A stretch of DNA of 64,000 bases from Lonicera japonica (GCA_021464415.1 CM038465.1:83920919-83984918), one strand, 5' to 3'. Positions 11,059 to 23,059 are shown, counted from the first letter of the stretch. Program-made: numbers and translations. Notes: generated by a model not told the origin, from the letters alone.

Positions 11059-11422
11059 GGGCATGTTTGGTGAATGTTTTTTTTTTTTTAATTTTAAAAA
11101 ATCAACTCTACTTTTACACTTCTCAAAATTTATTTCACTTTACTTTCTCTCTCTAATTTTTTTTTAAAACACTATAACTTTAAATCCAAAAATCAAAATT
11201 AGATAAAAAAAATATATATTTAAAACCTACTTGTCGAGATATATAAAATAAGATCCATTGTGACTATTTTTTGAAAAAAAAATTTGAAAATTTTTAGTTA
11301 GTTGAAAAAAACTCAAATAAAAACTAAATTTATTTTTCAACATACTTTCCAAATTCTACCAAACACCGTATTTTAAAAACTTAACTTAAAAACTCAACTC
11401 AAAACATTAACCAAACATCACC
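11059..11422. mobile_element. Tourist-like MITE with TAA target duplication
   Basis: The ends GGGCATGTTTGGTGAATG and, reverse-complemented from the right, GGTGATGTTTGGTTAATG are terminal inverted repeats. TAA flanks both sides (11056-11058 and 11423-11425). The 364-bp interior holds the same module (ACTATAACTT... then AGATCCATTGTGACTAT) as the Tourist-like element at 5062-5591, so the two are relatives. Confidence 0.72.
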
Positions 11423-11494
11423 TAAACTTCCAAAAGTATGTTTCAAGTGTATTTTAAATAAAAAATAATATTTTGTATAAGAATTTATACCTAA

Positions 11495-12180
11495 TCTATA
11501 TTATAAAACACCATTTTTGACCAAATTTTTTCCTAAAAAGTATAATAATCTAATGGTTAAAAATACACATATTATGGTATGCATTAGTTTTATACCATTG
11601 GATGGGTTTTATACACACATCAAGATGTCACATCAAAGTTAAAACACTCACACCAATAATATACGCACAATAAACTCTCACGTACTAATAATTTTGTCTA
11701 CATTAAAAATGCCATAACTTAAAATAAAAAATTCAAAATTTAATAAAAATTTAATATTTAAAATCTACTAATCAAGATCAATAAAACAAGATCCATCATG
11801 ACTATATAATTATGCAAAAAAAAATCAAGAAAAATTATTGTATAACATTTAAGGATTTACCTTATGCGTTCGTACATTATTTGTCATTTCAATCTGTCAT
11901 TTTTAGGACGTACCTTACGTGATTGGATTATGATTGAAAGACTATTTAAAAAATTAAAAACAACTTGGTTCAATCTGGTATACGTACTTTTAGTTTTTCA
12001 GCATAAAGATATATTGAACTTATGTTTCAGTTATTCACAACGTTAGATTAGACTAAAAATAAACTTAAAATAGACTAATTGATTTTGTCAATTTAAATTT
12101 GTTACGCGTTAATTTTTTTATCCTATTATCATATATTTTTTTTTAATTTAATCGTGCCGGATGGCACGGGTATACCCTAG
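11495..12180 (+). mobile_element. Non-autonomous Helitron
   Basis: The 5' end begins TCTATATTATAAAACACC after an A. The 3' end is CCCTAG followed by T, matching the A/T target of Helitrons. Just inside the 3' end, CGTGCC-GGAT-GGCACG (12153-12168) is a perfect 6-bp-stem hairpin followed 12 bases later by CTAG, as expected for a Helitron terminator. There are no inverted repeats and no target duplication, also as expected. At 686 bp it encodes no Rep/helicase. Positions 11700-11820 carry the Tourist-type module seen at 5270-5410, so it may have captured or received that sequence. Confidence 0.8.
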
Positions 12181-12214
12181 TTTATTATATATTATGAATT
12201 TTTTTAATTAAATA

Positions 12215-12496
12215 AGGAACTTCTCTTTTGAAAGCTTAATGGTGAAATTTTTATTAAAATTTGATAGAAATGATATCAAATATAAGTATATTAATTCTAC
12301 CAAATTTTATAAAAATAAAATAAAATAATAATTCAACAACTAGAAGTGTATACATGTATACCAAATTTTAGTTTAACCACTTTTCAATTGATTTTTTAAA
12401 TGAAATTTTGTGAAGTTGATCTAATCATCATGGAGATCGTCTACACTAATTTTAACATAAAACTCAGGCAATTACACCCTCGAAATGAGAAGTTCT
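12215..12496. mobile_element. Foldback MITE, member 3 of the family
   Basis: Ends AAGGAACTTCTC and GAGAAGTTCTTT are inverted. Inner arms around TTCTACCAAATTTTAT and ATGAAATTTTGTGAAG are degenerate inverted repeats like those of the elements at 2364 and 6124. It is non-coding. Confidence 0.5.
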
Positions 12497-12664
12497 TTTT
12501 TTTAGTAAAAAGAAATAAACCTTTCTGGACCCTGATTGTATCTATATAATAAGATATTATGATTTTTGAATCTTAAAAATGTTTAAGGAATAAAAAATTA
12601 TGTGATTAAAATTTAAAATACTTTTTGAATGGTTGATAATACATATAACATGGGTTAAAACTTA

Positions 12665-12684
12665 GTGTGTGTGTGTGTGTGTGT
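12665..12684 (+). repeat. (GT)10 microsatellite
   Basis: Ten GT dinucleotides followed by (AT)n. The surrounding 12500-12743 is AT-rich with no gene. Confidence 0.9.
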
Positions 12685-12748
12685 ATATAATATACGCGTC
12701 TTTAAGACATTTGTTAGCACTTTGTATAATATTATTATATATTGTTGG

Positions 12749-14259
12749 TGTAGGTCGGAAAATACCCTACAGGGGGGGTGAATAGGGTTTTTTAAAAACT
12801 TAATCGGCTTTTTAAAAATGATTTAAAAATATTTGATGTCTATATTTATCAAGCAATCAAGAACAAAGTTAATTCCAAACACAATTAATAAATAACACAA
12901 TATAATAGAGCGAGAGATAGAAAGATTGAACCGATCGAAGTCAAAGATTTTTTGTCCACACGGTTCTGCTTGTTCCCCTACTCCGCGCTCGGTTAGTTCC
13001 CCGAGAATTTCCACTATAACCGATCTCTTTCCGGGTGAAGATCAAACATCTACAAGTGTATTCTTATCACACACTCTCACAAGTATTGAAAACACCTTCA
13101 ATACTTTCACAAAAAATCCCTCTTGCTAATCTAAGAGATATACGCCTCTCACAATTATGATTCAAAATGAGTTTTGGTGACAAACACCAATGTACAATAT
13201 CTCTCTTGTATATGACAAAATACAAATGAAGCTCACACTAAGAGATATCAAAATTGATCAAAGTATATAGCTCAAAAATGAAAGATTGATCAAAATGTGT
13301 TCTTGAATCTTTGTATCTTTGAATATATGAATAATAGAGTATTAGAATGATTCAAGGTGTGTTAAAACAAGTCTACAACCTCATATTTATAGCTTGCAAA
13401 ACCATATGGCCGTTGGGGATGATTAAGATAGGTTTTGGCTCCAAGGTATACATTTTCAAATTTCCCAACAGCTAGTTTTGACAAAAAAATTCAAATTTGT
13501 TTTGTTAATTTCTCCCACTTTGATTGTTGGATCATGCTCAAATTTTACTCAAAATTGGCAGGAGATGTTGTCTAACTACTGTAAAAATTTCAAAAATGAT
13601 CGGAGTTCGGCAAGGCCTCCATCTTACCGTTAGATCAAAACTAGGCAAAAATTGAGCGAATTTTAAATGTAAAATAAAAAATATTTTTGCAATTTAACAA
13701 TTTAGTTCCAAATAAGATTCTAATGATTTTTGAACCTCAAAGATATGTTTCTAAGATACCTATTTTTATTATAGCTTAAAATATGATCATTTAAAATTAA
13801 TATGAATTTATTTTGAAACTCGGTTTTTGTAAAATGATGTTTTTTTAAATAAATTCAATTTCAAGCTAGTTTGAATCAATCTTTAAAAGATGCATGAATA
13901 TGTTTGAGTTATAAGGATTTGATCAATAAAGTATCTTTACATAAAATCTAAACACTCACTCCATTTAATGATAATTCGAGTCTTCGTGATGCTTGATTTT
14001 CTTGTGCGTATCTTCACTTGTTTGATGTTCTTGATCTTTTCTTGGTTTTGATAACTTGTAGAACATGTGGAGATCATTCTTGTGAGTAGAGGCGTTTGTA
14101 AAGTTTGTGTGAGATTTTGATTGCTTCGGTTTGAAGCTACACTTGGTCGGAAGATATATCGGTTAAAATGGCTATCATCATTGGAACAACCGAGTTAAAT
14201 AACAATTTATTAACTTATTGTAATTATCAAAATAAGATTAATTGACTTTAAGGTCAACA
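12749..14259 (-). mobile_element. Solo LTR with perfect target duplication GTTGG
   Basis: On the minus strand the LTR starts TGTTGACCTTAAAGTC and ends CCGACCTACA, with canonical TG...CA ends. GTTGG flanks both sides (12744-12748 and 14260-14264). A second, truncated copy of the same LTR lies in the opposite orientation at 38942-40218. Shared landmarks are CCGAGCGCGGAGTA, GGGTGAAGATCAAAC-type strings and repeated AGTATTGAA motifs. The end adjoining the CCTACA terminus carries a GGGGGGGTGAATAGGG string common in plant LTR elements. No internal domain remains, so it is a recombination product. It has inserted at the very start of the LTR-like repeat at 14260. Confidence 0.85.
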
Positions 14260-14790
14260 GTTGGTATAAAAATCTAGAACAAATAATTAACCACGTAGTC
14301 AATGATGATCAGTTTAATGAAAGGAAATTACGAGGAGCTTGCAATCTGAGTGACACGTCAGTAAGGCGATAAACAGCTCAAGTAACCAACATAATAGGCT
14401 AGAGAGATTATAAAAGAGGTTCGACTCTTTTTGTGATAAGACATACTCCTCCTCTATAAAAGAGCTCTGAGCGTCTTTATAGATAGTAATAATGTAGAGC
14501 AAATCTTATATTACAAAGGAACAACACTCCAGGTTAGTCTAACTATTACAATGGGAAGTTTGAATATTTCCTCTTATATGCTTATCAGACCTGTAGAATT
14601 TAAGTGGAAAAATATATAGAGTTCGGAAGTCTCTTTGGTTCTTGATTGGAGTATGAGTATTCAATACTCAGAACTTTGGGGCTGTAATGAAGTAAATGCT
14701 TTGTATATATAACAGGGGAAATAGCAGGTCTGTGGAACTAGAATACGTAGTATCATCATTGTAGTGGTTAGGCAGGCATAGCTCATTCCC
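14260..14790 (+). mobile_element. LTR-like repeat family F, copy 1
   Basis: From GGTATAAAAATCTAGAAC onward this matches 25535-26095 over more than 500 bases in the same orientation. A more diverged copy lies at 57165-57830. Landmarks shared in order include CAATGATGAT, GAGGTTCGAC, AAAGAGCTCTGAG, GTCTTTATAGATAGTAATA and AGTAAATGCTTTGTATATATA. The ATAAAAGAGCTCTGAG string resembles an LTR promoter. Copies 1 and 2 may be the two LTRs of one large, heavily nested gypsy-type element. Confidence 0.6.
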
Positions 14791-15362
14791 TCAATTTTTA
14801 GCAGATGATTAGGGCATTTAAATTCCAGACCTCTCTCATGGCTTATAGCTATTTATCATAGCTTTTTCAAGAGTTCTGTTATTTTGTCGGAGATTGTGCG
14901 CACTAGGTGCCATTTTCTTAGAAGTCGTGCGAACATGCGGTTGATTAATAGAAGACATTTTTTTACAGTTGAGAGATTGTTGGCTTCCTCTATAAGTTTT
15001 ATAAAATCCACTTTGCCTTGGACAAAAAATTTCATTTTTTCTTTTCAACACTAAGCTTCCTAATAGCTTACACAGATTTAGCATTTCTTTTTCCATTTCC
15101 CCTGGCTTACATATGTCCTTTATAAAACGCCTTTTAAAGGTTTTCCATTGTCCCCTTACCAGTTTTCTTTCAAAGAGTTCACTTATTTGCCCCCACAACT
15201 CCTCTATTTACTATCTCGATATTAATGGTGCATTACACAGGCTAACCCCAAAACCCAAACCCCACTAAGGTACCCATGCGTGAAGAAGTTGGTCTTTCGG
15301 TGGGAACCACTTCTGCGCTCTCCTCCGATGTGAGGTCAATCTAAATTTTCAACATTGATGGC
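14791..15362. other. Probable LTR/internal debris, no gene seen
   Basis: A minus-strand open frame of 120 codons (14836-15198) is rich in Lys and Arg and has no recognised domain. It may be remnant transposon sequence. The stretch 15215-15360 contains AAAACCCAAACCCC and a GAAGAAGT-type string common in retrotransposon leaders. Confidence 0.4.
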
Positions 15363-17885
15363 TGACTACGCTCAGAAACGCGTAATTAATACACCAAAGT
15401 GCAAGTGGTCAAGTTATAATATATTTACTTGAAAGTCCAAGGTCGAACCACATGGAAGGATGGTAATCTTATTATTCTAGCTAAACTTTCAACAGGGAGA
15501 AAGAAGAAAAGAAAAATAAAATAAAGAAAAGATAATAATTTTTTTAGAATGGGAAAGAATAGAATAATAAATTAAATTTAAAACTTAAAAGAAAAATAAA
15601 TAAATAAAAATAAATATAAATAAAATAAATAAATAAAGCAAGGATAAAATAAGCAGTAACTAAAACAAGTGTCTAATAAAATGAGAAAAGAGCGTTAGGG
15701 GTATCCATAACTACGACATTACAGATAATACGACCAACCGATTCAAGAGATGACTGTGGACCTGAGTTTCCTTTTAACAATGAATGTTCTTAGCTTACCA
15801 ATTATTAAATACTAAAGTTCACGAGCATATCATGAGAAGTGCATGACAAGACTCATATAAGCTGCATGGAAATTTAGTTTTCAGTAGTGGAACTTATAAT
15901 TTATTTTTTTACAAAAATTGATTTTCACTTAGTAATGCTAGTGCGTGACAAAAACAAACTAAATTTAATCAATTTTAGTAAGTATCAAAAGCTTAACTCA
16001 TTTCTAAGGTTTGATTATGCGTATGCCTGACGTACGTCAAAACCGTTTTTAAAAAGTCATTAAAAGCTAAAATTGGCACTATTTCGGTATCAATTCCGAA
16101 ATGACACCAAAACAGCGTTCAAAGCTCCCAAATTATTCGGATAACTATCTCAGCTCAATAAGGGATAAGGACCGTCCTCTATTCAGCCTTGTTAGAGTTT
16201 TAGTACAAAAATTCGTAATTTGAGGTTTTTCGGTTCTTTTGTCGAATAATCAAGAAATAATCTTAAAAATTCATGTTTTTAACGCATGAAATGTTACTAT
16301 ATTTTTCAGATTTATTAATTGACCTATAACCAATGAGAAATTCAAGCCACAATCACAATTGAATCATATACTCACACTAGTCCGTCATGCTTTCGCTACG
16401 GACCCCTAACTACTAAATTACGCTAGCATGTTGATAAAAATTAAGCAAAACATGATAAATTCAATCAAAAATTGACCAAACATATTTTTGAAATATAATT
16501 GAATAAGCATGCAAAATTTCACAGCAATTAAAACTAAGGATCGATTAATAAATAAATAAAAATGGTTTAAACAAATTTTGAAAAAATAGCACACTGGCAG
16601 TTACGAAAATCGCCTACTGTCCTCAGGAAATTTCGGAATTTAGATCCCCAAAACAGTAAGGTTTTGTAGAAAATTTGATCGCGGTCGTTTTGATAGGTGG
16701 ATCATCAAAATCGGCCAAGAAACGAGCAAGTTATGATTAAAATAAGAAAACACATATTTTTAGGGTTCTACGCGGGATTCTACAAAAAAAATCTAATAAA
16801 AATTATAAATTATGCATGGATTTCAATCATCAATCACATTCAAAACACATAATTAACTAACAATCTAAGCATTAATTAGCATTAATTGAAATAAATTAAA
16901 AATAAAATTGAAAGAAAAGAAAACTTACAGTTACGCAGTTATTGAAGAACTGTAATAGGATTCGCTCAAACTCAAATTGAAATAGAATTATAGGTTGTTC
17001 AATACAAGCCAAAAATTAAATAAAAATCTCTCTTTAGTTACGCAAGGAAATTTGGAATTATTGAAGAACAAGAATGGCGACATTATTTTTTTTTTCAAAA
17101 TTCAAAAATTAAACTAATTAATAAAATAAAATAAATAATAATAAAGATAATAATCCAAAAGCTATTTTTAGCTTTGTCGTCTATCAAGTCGTTGACTCAC
17201 TTGTTGGCCACGGGATTCGAACACTGGACTAAGCATGAGTAGAGAGCTGGTCACTTTCCATCTAGGCTAAGGACCCCATTCGATAAATATCTGCATCATA
17301 AATTTAGGTATTCTTTCGCGCTCAAACTCAATCCACTGGTGCACTGATCGTATTTCTGCCATAACTTTGTACTTCAAACTCCGATTGATGCAAGGTTTTC
17401 GCCTACGCGTAGATAACTCAAAGCTCTACAACTTCTATTTTTGGAGTTTTCTTTAAATTCTGCACGGATAAATACCAGAAATTACCGGAACAGAGGCAAT
17501 GCACACAGTGAATCTCTTCTTCATTCAAAAATTTCTCGGTTTGATTCAAATGACTCTTCTTTGCTTGGGACTATTCTATTGGCTTCTCTTAGTCTCTTCC
17601 ATCAACTTCCTTCATGCCTGAGCTTGGAATTTATTTTTGGTTAACTTCTTGAACTTAATTCAGCTACAAATTTGACTGGCAATGACTAATTTTGGGGGAA
17701 TTTGCTTCTAGATTCGTTCTTGTTCACTTTTAACCTGTAAAAAGGTTATAATGCACTAGAAACAAACATACTATCCTATTTCATGATTAAAGCTCAATTC
17801 TTATCAATTTAGGATAATTAAAATCAAATTCATGCATATTAAGCCACCTAAATACATATAAAAATGCAATATTTTGGCTTAATCA
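15363..17885 (-). mobile_element. Solo LTR A (2.5 kb), Ty3/gypsy-like
   Basis: On the minus strand it begins TGATTAAGCCAAAATATTGC and ends GAGCGTAGTCA. The flanks are ATGGC (15358-15362) and ATGGT (17886-17890), a 5-bp duplication with one change. The related copy C at 19976-22537 has the same length class and the same end (CGTAGTCA), which confirms the boundaries. Landmarks such as ATCGGAGTTTGAAGT and GGAGTTTTC/CCAGAAATTACC also recur in LTR B at 45802-47195. Long LTRs starting TGAT with a string like AATCGGAGTT near the front are typical of plant Tat-clade gypsy elements. The clade assignment is inference. Confidence 0.75.
17195..17275 (-). other. tRNA-like stretch inside LTR A
   Basis: On the minus strand TAGCCTAGATGGAAAG fits the tRNA A-box pattern, and GTGTTCGAATCCC about 35 bases later fits the B box. 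The acceptor and anticodon stems do not pair convincingly, so a functional tRNA is unlikely. It may be a SINE head or captured tRNA-derived sequence. Confidence 0.35.
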
Positions 17886-19970
17886 ATGGTCATATAGTCA
17901 TGGTTTACTTGCCTCCTTTAGTGCAGAGCATCGAGGGAGATATTGAGAAGTATTCTTAGAGCCTTTTGTTTCAAAACCATTTTCTCCCCCTTAATATATC
18001 AGTTATGAGGCGGAAGTACCAAATCCTTGGTTTAGTGAGGATTAGGTCTCCTGGCCCTAAGGAGATGGCTTGTTACCATCGGCCAAAGGAGGTCTATTTC
18101 TTTGAATCGTCTTTTGAGCACGGGCTCAGGTTCCCTATTGATGACCATCTCAGGGGGCTTCTAGTGACCATGGACCTCGCCCCAGCCCATGTCTCACCAA
18201 ACATGTGCTCATGCTTGATTGAGGCTTTGTTGATCTTCTGCATTATATCTGTTAGTAGTCACAAAAACATCAGGATATTGAAATAGGACTTGTATGAAAA
18301 AAAATTCTACGAAAGAACTAGTGAATAGTATTTTTGTAAATTAAAGACCTATATTTGACTAACTCTAAAAGGAGTGCAAAGTTAACTTTGCAATAGATTT
18401 TAAATTGTATTTTTTTTTATAGAATCATGCAATATTAAATTTGCACTACATGTTTTTAGCATATTATTATAAATAAGTGTTTAATTGTGCTTTAGAATAA
18501 TTTTAACAAATTACATATTCAAAACCTATTTATTAATAAAATGAAAATAATAATTTTTCTGAGTTATGCAAAGTTAAGTTTACACTCAGTCAAAGACCTT
18601 ATTTTAAAGCACAATTGACAAACAAGCCCTTATTTTAGAATGATAACGGTATATAGGCTCTTATTTCTAAAAAATATTATTCATTGGTTTTTTTGCGAAA
18701 AACATTATCACATAAAACCTTTTACCTCATTTATAGCAAAATCATAATAGTGGAGTTCATAACCCTCTTCCAACTAAATGATAGTGGTGGTAAAGCCAAA
18801 GGGGTACTTAGTTGCCCATCTAGGCTAGGAGCTCCCAAAATCATTCAAAGTATCCCTAACAGTATTCAGGACTAGAAGAAAAGCTTATTATATGTCTCTA
18901 GTGAAGATTGGGAGTACAATTTGAGATATTTCAATGTCTACAACCTCAAGCACTAGTTCGTAAAGTCAAAGTCCATAAGTAAGTTTTGAAAGCTATTCCA
19001 TATGTATATACTTGTCCCTTACTTTATTTTCTTGGAAAAAGTTGGCCTGATATTCTTTTTATATTGATATCTCAGTAAAGGAGAAAAGGCCTGAGCTGGT
19101 GGAGTTAGCTTGGATATAAGATGCTAAGGATTTCTTCCTTAAGCATTATGCTGAGATAGTTGCTCCAGAGATATTGTAGATATGCAGCCTAGGTCCTAAG
19201 CCTTCTGACATGGACCCTAATGTCCTAATAGTGGATGACCTCTAGCCTTTAGACGTGTTGAATCCTTTTGAGTATAATGACCCAACACTCAAGGCCTTCG
19301 GGGCCATTAAGAAAAGGTTAAAAAATTAAGGCCTCTAGTAGCCAGAGGTCTTAAAAAACACAAAGGCTGATGAAGGAAGCATGCAGATGAGGAGTCCCAA
19401 ACAGGCTCGTAGCAGCTCCCTTCAATAAGTCCTAATGGTGACTAAGAGGAATGAGTTTTCTACTTTGATTTTTTTTATCTTACCGTTTTTCTTCCTTTTT
19501 CACTAACTTTCTTCAGCCTTTGCTAATTTTCTTCTACCTCCATTTCTCAGAGCTGGCATTTAATATGAATTCTGATAAGGCCACCAAGAGGAATAATGCT
19601 ATTCTCAAGGGCATGCCTCTTTCAAATAGGCTAAAAAGGACTGATGTACCAAGTGATGATGTCTCTGTGGGGCCATTTTGGCTAAGGTCATCAGGCAATA
19701 AAGAGAACTAATCCCTCTATAAAGGCAGTAACAACAACACCCTCATTCAGATTGCTGAGCATAGGACTCTTTTAATTAAAACGAAAAGCGTAGTCCTTTA
19801 AGTTTTCTATTGACCTTTCTTTGATAGTGAAGATGTAAGTAGATGGTTTTGATTGCTTCCTGGTCGCAAGGAAATGGGACATGAATGTGATGTCGAACTC
19901 TTGGGAGCTCTGAATGGAACTGGGAGGGAGGTTGTTACATCACATATGAGCTTCCCTTTAGAGAGTTGTG
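17886..19970 (+). pseudogene. Broken gypsy-type transposon ORF (Transposase_28-like N-terminal region)
   Basis: A frame at 17966-18280 reads ...VYFFESSFEHGLRFPID, then a DHLRGLLVTMDLAPAHVSPN type string. This matches the pattern of the plant 'putative gypsy type transposon' domain: an aromatic-rich strand, G-L-R-F-P, then an L..L.LAP.Q..PN motif. It is then interrupted by the foldback element at 18295-18745. After it, fragments such as RLGAPKIIQSIPNSIQD and SSEDWEYNLRYFNVY continue the family pattern, with several stops. Around 19560-19710 a Lys-rich low-complexity tail (DKATKRNN...) remains. The ORF has many stops and is not functional. The family call rests on pattern recognition only. Confidence 0.5.
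18295..18745. mobile_element. Foldback element, sister of 10005-10690
   Basis: The left arm GAATAGTATTTTTGTAAATT and the right arm, reverse-complemented (CCAATGAATAATATTTTTTA), carry the same motifs as the element at 10005-10690. So do the inner AAGACCTATATTT and AAGAGCCTATAT strings. Inside lies a perfect 18-bp palindrome, TGCAAAGTTAACTTTGCA (18375-18392), the same type of core that is amplified in the sister element. It splits the broken gypsy-type ORF. Confidence 0.6.
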
Positions 19971-19975
19971 ATAAA

Positions 19976-22537
19976 TGATTGAGTCCAAAAATTGAATTTT
20001 TAATCCCTTAAACAAGGCTCAATTAGCTTCTAGTTACCGTCTAAAACCGAAAATTGCATGTAAATTCAGTTTAAGCATGAAAAGAATGCACTGCATTGTA
20101 TTTTTATGTTACTAAGCCATTTTGCAGGCCTAAAGTGGTTAAGAAACTGAGGTTGTAAGCAAGATAAAAAGTTGAAAGCAGAAAAGTGCAAGAAGAAGGC
20201 CCAAAAAGAAGTCAGTATCCATCTCGAAGACCGATGATAGAAAAACTCCTTAAACTAGCCCCAAAGCGCTAGCAAGAAGAGAAAATAAAGTCCCCAAGCA
20301 TTAATGAAGTGAATGCAAGTGTCCAAGAGTGATTTCAAAATAAAATAAGCTTAATTGAATTGATTCCTGAAGTTTCTGAAAAAAACTAAGAACTGTCGTC
20401 AGAAGCCCAAAATTGTAATTGATCAAAAAATTTCTCCATTAAGAATTTAAAGAAATATCCAGAAATAAAAGCTATATAGATTTGAATTTTATATGTGTAG
20501 AAAAAAATGGTGCATCAATCGGAGTTCGGAACAGAAAGTTATGAGCAAAAAAAGAAGGCATCATAAAGAAAATGGACCCAATTTAAGACCAAATCCAATT
20601 TTAAGCCATGTTTCGGCTCGTTTCTTCAAGGATTACTAAAATCATGATTTAAGACACTCGCGTACTAGATAAAAAGTCATATACCTCATATTTTAGGGTA
20701 CTCAATAATTTAGAATTGATTAGTAGTGAGACAGAGAGCACCGTAACATTCTTGGAAGATTTTGCGCTGCATGTGACAATCGAATTTGAGTGATTTTTCT
20801 TTTCTTTCTTCAAAAAAATTGTCAAGTTAGTTTATTTATTATATTTTAAGGCTGGAACATCAGTATATTCAACATTAATTCATCGTTCAATTCAGTTTTC
20901 AATTTAAGTCTCAATCGCGTACCGGGTAAACCCTTGTTTTATTTTTTCTTTCAATTTAATTACTTTTGATTGTTAGTTTACTTTGATATTCATATATTAG
21001 TTTATTGAGTTCATATATATTCTGGAATCAACCCTAAACCCTCATTTTAGGGGCTGGTTCTAGGGTTCATATATTTGTTTTGTCGATTTTACGTTGATTT
21101 ATGCATGATTCTGGCTTTATATTTAACTAGTTTATCATTTTTCAATGCTATCATATGTGATTCATTGTTCATCATTAGTAATCTGATTTTCCAGAATTTT
21201 TGGGTTTTAGTTGAATTTTTTCAGTTTATGTCAGTTTTAAGTTTGTTTACTGTTTTAAGCATAAAATCTTCGTTTTAAATCGGCATTGAGAAATTCCAAA
21301 GTCAAAAGTTTTCAAATTTGATTTTCTATATTATGAGGTATTTTTCTAATGTTTTTCATGATTTATAAGCTTATTTTCTTGTTTAATTTGAATATGTCTA
21401 GCTAAATCGCTTGTTAGGGGTCCGTAGTAAAAGATGCGTAATTAATCCTTGAATGTAATCCAAGCTAAGTTTGAATCTGATTTTTCCGTTGGTTATAGAT
21501 CACCTACTAAATGTATGAGTATTTTATTATCTTTGCATGCGTTAAAAATATGTTTCCATAAATTAGCTCAAAAATTCAATTTGATTAAGAATCGTAAAAC
21601 GTCGATTCACGGATTTTTGCACCAAAATCCTAACGTGGATGATTTGAGGAAGGTCTTTATATTCTAATTAGAGGAGTTAGTTTCTTAAGTGAATTGTATG
21701 ATTTGGCACTGTTTCGGTATTTATTCACGTAAGTGCCGAAAAAGTGTTAGTTTTGACTTTTGGCATTCTTTTTAAGACGGATTTGATTTGAATCACGTTC
21801 AAACATATTAAAACCTTATAGGAGTGTTAAGATACTAATTTTTGAGAAGTTTAACCAACTTGGATTATTTTTGTCACGCACTAGCAATATTATGTTTCAA
21901 ATTACACTTTTTCAAAATCAAAAGTTTCATTATCGAATTCTATTACTCAACGCTAGTCTATATAGTATTTGTCACGCATGGGCTATCATATACTTGTAGT
22001 AGAAATATAATTAGATGGTTGGAAGGTCTAGGGGCTAAATATTAGAGAAAAAAATATTATTTAAACTTAAATTTGAATTATCCGATTGGACTAGTTTCGT
22101 ACTCCCTAATTATGGATATCCCTAACGTTTGTTTCTTGTTGAGTTAAGTTCATTTAATATTCTAATTTATTTAATTAGTGCACTATTTTATTTACTTTAT
22201 TTATTTTTAGTTCATTTGCATCTTCCCCAATTGCATTTAGGAAGCCTTTTAGATAGATAACTTACGTTTATGGATTCCCTTTACTTTTGCACCCTATGAC
22301 TAGATTTGCCTTTAGTTTTAGCTTAGTTAATTAGTATTTTTATTTAATTTTTATTTCCTTCCTTATTCGCCATTTCAATCATTTTTTTATTTTGTTTTTC
22401 ATTCTTCATCTTAGGGAGATACCTAAAAGAAATAGATTCATTACCTTCCCTATAGTTCAACCTTATACTTCCCCAAGTATACTATAACTTGACCGCCTGC
22501 ACTTGGGTTAATACTTCTCACTTTTTGCACGTAGTCA
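19976..22537 (+). mobile_element. Solo LTR C (2.56 kb), Ty3/gypsy-like, perfect ATAAA duplication
   Basis: It starts TGATTGAGTCCAAAAATTG and ends GCACGTAGTCA. ATAAA lies on both sides (19971-19975 and 22538-22542). It shares the terminal CGTAGTCA, an internal AATCGGAGTTCGGA motif and length with solo LTR A, which is in the opposite orientation. The first 390 bases are repeated, inverted, at 23352-23739. No protein domain is present. Confidence 0.82.
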
Positions 22538-22542
22538 ATAAA

Positions 22543-23059
22543 GGCTCTACATATGATGTCTTCAGGGTCATTTTAAAGGCTAATCATGTTCCCATACTAC
22601 TGCTAGTGATCCATGAGGTCTGTTAAGCCATCATACGACTATAGGGTTGGGAGTTTAAATATTTCTGGAACAGGAGAAGGTTTATATGTGTTCTGCAAAT
22701 GAGGATTCTGAGTCTTTCACCAAGGTTGCGGTAGAGCTGCTCCCTGAATGGCCAATCATCTTTAGCGCTTTAGCCAGTTGGATCCTCATTTTAGACCTAA
22801 ATCTCTTTTCCACTTCTTTCACAGAGTCTTTCTTTGAAATTATGTCGAAGACAAACTGTTAAAGTCTGACTACTACTCATTGATCATAACATATGGGAGG
22901 TTTGACACCTTGCTCTCCAACTCTATCAAGGACTGAGGCTCTAGATCGTTATTAACTTACAACATTCACTTATGGATCTCTAGGAGGAAGAGGTAGGAGA
23001 GAAAGCCTAACAACATTCACCATGGTTTCTTTAAGGTCTCTTGTGTCGATTTCTGATCG
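22543..23059. other. Continuation of transposon relic, no intact ORF
   Basis: This stretch directly follows the ATAAA duplication, so it was contiguous with the relic ending at 19975 before LTR C inserted. Its base composition is more balanced than the surroundings, suggesting former coding sequence. I could not recover a recognisable domain. Confidence 0.4.

Noticed and set aside
14836..15198. 120-codon minus-strand frame
   Set aside because: Basic, low-information sequence next to LTR debris with no domain or conserved motif, so not reported as a gene.
17195..17275. A functional tRNA gene
   Set aside because: Only A- and B-box-like strings are seen. The acceptor and anticodon stems do not pair.
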